From Bacteroidaceae bacterium (GTDB taxonomy: Bacteria > Bacteroidota > Bacteroidia > Bacteroidales > Bacteroidaceae): 64,000 bases of DNA. Positions 60,198 through 64,000 of the stretch are shown piece after piece. The DNA lies in contig JAFXVZ010000033.1 of NCBI GenBank assembly GCA_017534535.1, positions 62,001 through 126,000 on the forward strand, in the 5' to 3' direction. The position numbers were made by a program, and so were the translations under genes. Position 1 is the stretch's first letter; each line of letters starts with the position of its first letter. The notes beneath the pieces are model-generated. The model saw only the letters and a program-made list of their open reading frames with translations, ran no database searches and was not told the DNA's origin.

Positions 60198-63107
60198 TTA
60201 ATCTCTGTTGATAAGGAATCGCAGGATGGATGCCATGATGTGCTCACGCTCAACGGCATCGTTGATGGCCTCGAAGGGGAAACCCATAGAGAACGTATGA
60301 TAGTCATTGCCCTTGTAGGCAACAGCGGCACTCTCGTTGGTGTCGGTATAGACCATTGCCGTGAAGGCATCGCCTACGGCAGAGAGGATGTCGGCGGAAC
60401 TGACGGCATAGCTCTGGGCATTCAGTGAGGCAGGCATCTTCACCGTGCGGTTCATGCCGTAAGCTCCCAGGATGCCACCTAATTTGCGATGGGGAGCAGC
60501 AAACTGGTACTTCAGGATGTTCTGGGTGAAGTCGGCTTCGGAGGTGCTTTGCATATCACTGCCGATATAGCTGCCACTGACGAAGACGTTGCCTCCTGCG
60601 GAGGTGTAGGCTTGGAGAATGTTCTGCATCTCGGGAGAGAAAGTCTTGTAACGCTGACCGAACAGAGGGTGGGCATTAGGGTCATCACGCTCCATGCCCA
60701 GGATATAGTCAATGGCTCCAAAACCTTCTGTGGAGACATAGCCTGCTTCCAATGCTTCGTCACTGGAGGAGGCAAAGCTGTAGAGTACAGCATTAGCGAT
60801 GGCTTGTCCGTGCACAAAGGGATAGTCGAACATGTTGCCACCGAACGTGAGTCCTTCCCATTCTCTGCCACTGTCGCCACGCAGACTCTCGCGTGCCGTG
60901 CGACTGAAATTGCTCTGTCTGCCACCCGTAGAGATGTCGTAATGATAGGCCACACCCGGGTCAGCATCAAAGTCGAAACCAGCCTCCTCGTCGGTATTGA
61001 TAACAGCAGGTGGTGCAATACGGTCGAAGCCGTTGACGATAAGCACCTTTGCCGTTTCCTGTGAGGATTTGTAGGCACTGAGGATTTCACTCGGCATGCT
61101 CTCACCTCCCTTGTTGATGGCGGTGACTTTGAACGAGTAGAGCACGTCGGGTTGAAGCTCGAAATTCAACGAGGTGTCGTTGACGCGGATACCATTGTCG
61201 AAGTCGCCATTGCCCATGCGGGTATATATAAGGTAAGCTTCGGGTTTGGCAGTAGGCTCCAACGGGTCTTCTGTAGGTTGCCAGCTGATCTGCAGGGTGT
61301 TGTCGCTACTGAACTGGGTGGTAAAATGGGTAACAGGCAGGGGTTGCACCACATAGTCGTCGCCATGTTGCGTGGTGACGAATCGCAGTACGGCCTTGTA
61401 GATGGCACGTCCCAAGGTGAACTTGAAATTGGGGTCGTGGCCGTAACGCATATCCTCAAAATTCTGGTGACTCAATGTCTCCAAGATGGCCGATGGCATG
61501 GCGGGCAGGCGTGTCTCGGAATAGTTGCGGTTCCACATGGCACGACGGCGCCAGTACTTGGGGTAGGTGGCTCGGATGTCGTTGATGACCTGTGTGTGCA
61601 GCAAGTCGGCCAAGTCGCGTGAAGCATAACGGTCAACACCGGAAGCCAACAAGCCCTCATTGAAATCTGTTGTATAGATGGCAAGCGAACCGAAGATACT
61701 GTCTTCCTTGGCAATACCGGCATCGCTATGGATGGAGAACACTGTCTCGAACGGCACCTTCATGCCTACCTCATCAGGGTTGAAGATAGAACCTCCAGAG
61801 AGGTAGTTCACTGTCTTGGAACGTACATTGATATCGTCGTTATAGTCGTTCTTACCTTCGTAGGTGGAGTAAATGCTGTCGTGCATGCCTGCCCATTGTG
61901 CCCAATAGCATGCACCTTCCAGATAACGGGGCATACCACTTGTTGAACCACCTCTCAGCATGTTGCCCATGCCTCCGCCAAATCGTACGGCATCAGCAGT
62001 AACAATGCCTGTTTCCTTGCTCTCGTTGCTGAGTGTCACCATATTGGCAGGGGTACGGCCTTTCTGGAAAAAGAAAGTGCCCAGATAGACCCAGGTGCCT
62101 CCACCCATCTGCTGGTTCACCTGTACCTCGGTGACATTGCCTCCATGATAGATATGATAATGGGCGTCAGACACACTTCGGGGCGTGGTTTGGTAACTTA
62201 CATATACTGCATATTCGCCTGACTCGGGAATATCAGGTATCCATTGGATGCGAGCATCACCTTCTTTCTCTGTGAAAGTATATCGGGCAGTACCTGACTT
62301 GAAGGGGTTCTCTCCATAATCATAGTTGCGTTTCCAATAGGCAAAGCCCGCACTGTCGCATTGCATCCAACTGGATTTATTGCTCTCTATTTCCTTGTAT
62401 TCTGAGCGTGAGAACTGCATACCATCATTATCAACCACCACTTCGTGCCTCTGGATGTCCCTCTCACGGGGAGTATAAACCACAGCTCCTGCATTCTCCA
62501 ACATCGGAATAACGAAAGGCAGGACGATGCTTTGCGTAAACTGGTCTTCGGTGGTGCCATACAGGCGTGGGCGTTGCCATCGCCACTCCTTGCGTTTGAT
62601 ATCGTAGTAGATGCCGTGACTTTGCCAGAGGGCAATATGGCGATTGCTCATGCCCTTGGTGGGAGTGAATGGGTGCGAAAGGTTCTTGGTCCAAGGATTT
62701 CCCTTGTATTCCAAACGACCAAACAAACGTTTGGCGTCTTTATCTGGATTGTAATAGTTGGGTATCAGTTGCTCAATGGCACGCTCGCCACTGAGGATTG
62801 TAAGTTTATAGTTTTTCAGCTCTTGAGGAATTAGTTGATTGAAATCGTGGTAGAATTGCTGCACATTCTCTGTTCGAAGTGGGATGTAAGCAAGACGCAG
62901 ATTGACAAATACATCTAGTTTTTTTGTATTATCGTCAATCTTGATGCTATCCACTGCTATTTTCTCCACCTTTACGTCTGGGTCCACGTAACCGCCGAGG
63001 TAATAGTTCAATTTCTCCAACAGGTCTTCCTGTGGAGTCTGAGCTGATGAGCAAAGTATGCAACTCATCAATAGTAGTCCTGTCAGTATGTAGTTTTTAA
63101 TACTCAT
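60198..63107 (-). CDS. Golvesin-domain / amidase-like / FN3 protein
   Basis: 969 residues. Signal peptide (NYILTGLLLMSCILCSSAQ). Two N-terminal helical-beta parts, a golvesin_C-type beta domain (~255-375: GEYAVYVSYQTTPRSVSDAH, GGTWVYLGTFFFQKG), an N-acetylmuramoyl-L-alanine amidase-like region (~450-600: ETVFSIHSDAGI for the HxD zinc ligands and ILETLSHQNFEDM for the catalytic Glu), an FN3 domain (~620-705) and a final ~250 residues of unknown type. Database names include 'xanthan lyase'; cell-wall or polysaccharide hydrolysis is more likely by domain content. Probably periplasmic or surface. Confidence 0.82.
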   Translation of the reverse strand: MSIKNYILTGLLLMSCILCSSAQTPQEDLLEKLNYYLGGYVDPDVKVEKIAVDSIKIDDNTKKLDVFVNLRLAYIPLRTENVQQFYHDFNQLIPQELKNYKLTILSGERAIEQLIPNYYNPDKDAKRLFGRLEYKGNPWTKNLSHPFTPTKGMSNRHIALWQSHGIYYDIKRKEWRWQRPRLYGTTEDQFTQSIVLPFVIPMLENAGAVVYTPRERDIQRHEVVVDNDGMQFSRSEYKEIESNKSSWMQCDSAGFAYWKRNYDYGENPFKSGTARYTFTEKEGDARIQWIPDIPESGEYAVYVSYQTTPRSVSDAHYHIYHGGNVTEVQVNQQMGGGTWVYLGTFFFQKGRTPANMVTLSNESKETGIVTADAVRFGGGMGNMLRGGSTSGMPRYLEGACYWAQWAGMHDSIYSTYEGKNDYNDDINVRSKTVNYLSGGSIFNPDEVGMKVPFETVFSIHSDAGIAKEDSIFGSLAIYTTDFNEGLLASGVDRYASRDLADLLHTQVINDIRATYPKYWRRRAMWNRNYSETRLPAMPSAILETLSHQNFEDMRYGHDPNFKFTLGRAIYKAVLRFVTTQHGDDYVVQPLPVTHFTTQFSSDNTLQISWQPTEDPLEPTAKPEAYLIYTRMGNGDFDNGIRVNDTSLNFELQPDVLYSFKVTAINKGGESMPSEILSAYKSSQETAKVLIVNGFDRIAPPAVINTDEEAGFDFDADPGVAYHYDISTGGRQSNFSRTARESLRGDSGREWEGLTFGGNMFDYPFVHGQAIANAVLYSFASSSDEALEAGYVSTEGFGAIDYILGMERDDPNAHPLFGQRYKTFSPEMQNILQAYTSAGGNVFVSGSYIGSDMQSTSEADFTQNILKYQFAAPHRKLGGILGAYGMNRTVKMPASLNAQSYAVSSADILSAVGDAFTAMVYTDTNESAAVAYKGNDYHTFSMGFPFEAINDAVEREHIMASILRFLINRD

Positions 63108-63169
63108 CTGTTAATTGATAATCTCGCAAAGCGAGATGTTAATTGTCAAGGTTTCTTGCGACTTGTCAA

Positions 63170-63718
63170 TCAGATTTCAAAGTTCTCAGGATACTTCCCC
63201 TTATAGTCTTTAAAATACTGCTTGATTTCAACAATGTCCTTGTCGTAATCGCCTGAAGGAATCATCGTTTTAGTACACTCGATAACTTTTCGGCTGTAGT
63301 CTAAACCAAAAAACATGATAGGTACCCCAGCATTCAAGGCAATATAATAGAAGCCCTTTTTCCAATGGGGATTGGCCTTGCGGGTACCCTCAGGTGTCAC
63401 CGCCAGACATAATTGTTTTCGCTCCTTAAACAGCATCGCTAGCTGCTCTGTCAGTGCATTTTTCTTGCTTCGATCCACAGGAATTCCCCCCATCCAACGA
63501 AAAATGATACCCAAAGGGAAGAAAAACCAGTCCTTCTTCATCAGGAAACTAGCATCTCTTCCCAAAGCACCCCACATGAGCTTGCCTACAAACAAATCCC
63601 AATTAGAAGTGTGCGGTGCTACACATATCACACATTTGTCTTCGATGGGGACAGTAAAGTTATTTTCCCATCCCAGTAATTTGAAATAGATAAATCCGAA
63701 AAGTTTTTTCTTGATCAT
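63170..63718 (-). CDS. PlsC-type acyltransferase
   Basis: 182 residues. APHTSNWDLFVGKL carries the H-x4-D catalytic motif, and VTPEGTRKANPHWKKGFYYI the second (EGTR) motif. A 1-acyl-glycerol-3-phosphate acyltransferase-like enzyme, shorter than PlsC and without a clear TM anchor except FGFIYFKLLGW. The substrate could be glycerophospholipid or another lipid. Overlaps the next gene by 4 bp. Confidence 0.88.
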   Translation of the reverse strand: MIKKKLFGFIYFKLLGWENNFTVPIEDKCVICVAPHTSNWDLFVGKLMWGALGRDASFLMKKDWFFFPLGIIFRWMGGIPVDRSKKNALTEQLAMLFKERKQLCLAVTPEGTRKANPHWKKGFYYIALNAGVPIMFFGLDYSRKVIECTKTMIPSGDYDKDIVEIKQYFKDYKGKYPENFEI

Positions 63719-63996
63719 TTATCTGCTAATGTTAATTTGTCGATTGCGTCAATGATTTCAGTGACTTTCTGGTCGAATTCTTCATGAAACTGCTTGTAGA
63801 AACCTTTTACATTCCCTGGTTGGGTGTGACTGATGCGGCTCAAAAAGTCATCCTGAGTGTTTAATATATCAGCCAAAACCTCATCTGCCATGTGTGGGTT
63901 TACTCCTTTAATGTACAACTTAGCTGCCAAGCACTCTGCAAATAATGCACTTGATACCTCGTTCACGAACTGCTTTAGGTCTTTTCTTTTAGCCAT
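63715..63996 (-). CDS. Small helical protein, unknown function
   Basis: 93 residues, soluble, mostly helical (FVNEVSSALFAECLAAKLYI, FDQKVTEIIDAIDKLTL). The ATG at 63996 is the first in the frame and the window ends 4 bp later. The stop overlaps the acyltransferase start by 4 bp, so translation is coupled. Family not recognised. Confidence 0.65.
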   Translation of the reverse strand: MAKRKDLKQFVNEVSSALFAECLAAKLYIKGVNPHMADEVLADILNTQDDFLSRISHTQPGNVKGFYKQFHEEFDQKVTEIIDAIDKLTLADK

Positions 63997-64000
63997 AATT

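Overview
The window looks like chromosome from a Bacteroidales bacterium, most likely Prevotella/Segatella. The evidence is the TAnnTTTG-type -7 promoter boxes, the very weak Shine-Dalgarno use, the acidic-tailed lipoproteins, and many families largely confined to Bacteroidota (DUF4923, DUF4847, DUF4270, DUF3871, DUF3667). No name can be fixed from sequence reading alone.

Layout: 1-2,917 holds the end of an esterase gene, a DUF4923 lipoprotein and a bile-acid/sodium symporter family protein. 2,923-18,190 is a ~15.3 kb integrated element in a tRNA-Gly gene. It is bounded by 55-bp direct repeats and carries a tyrosine recombinase beside the intact tRNA, matching putative arm-site repeats near both ends, an orphan XRE regulator, an SF2 helicase gene broken by two in-frame TAG codons, four acidic-tailed lipoproteins (two with Big_2 domains, one also with leucine-rich repeats), a serine recombinase, a DUF3871 protein, a radical-SAM-like DUF5131 protein and several unknown genes. 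No relaxase, conjugation or phage structural genes are visible, so it is a cryptic or satellite-type element. At its left end lies a tRNA-Gly-like sequence with a perfect hairpin inserted in the D-loop and a good promoter in front.

18,227-33,756 is housekeeping: tRNA-Tyr, ribH and a TPR protein; recF and a DUF721 protein; 5-formyl-THF cyclo-ligase, S41 protease, dCMP deaminase, DUF4847 lipoprotein and Dcp in one leftward series; an alginate-export-type porin; a ~0.9 kb repeat-rich non-coding stretch; gapA, mscL, an ECF sigma factor with a membrane protein, guaA, and a Crp-like protein lacking its HTH. 33,894-41,788 holds marC and a three-gene glycogen operon (debranching enzyme, GT4 synthase, GH57 amylase) with its own promoter, then a DUF4270 lipoprotein and a short GT5 starch-synthase-like protein.

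41,926-64,000 holds a fused Nfn-like flavoprotein, serS, rpmA-rplU with a leader hairpin, two DUF3667 membrane proteins (one fused to an intact HAD phosphatase, the other with a degenerate one), a LytS/LytTR pair whose regulator is frameshifted, an M50-like membrane protease, a membrane-anchored AraC-type regulator, a membrane protein split at a TTTAAAA slippery site, a proline-iminopeptidase-like hydrolase, lepA, map, a large amidase/golvesin/FN3 protein and a PlsC-type acyltransferase. Three genes in the window (helicase, LytTR regulator, split membrane protein) show small disruptions, so either real decay or assembly error should be kept in mind.
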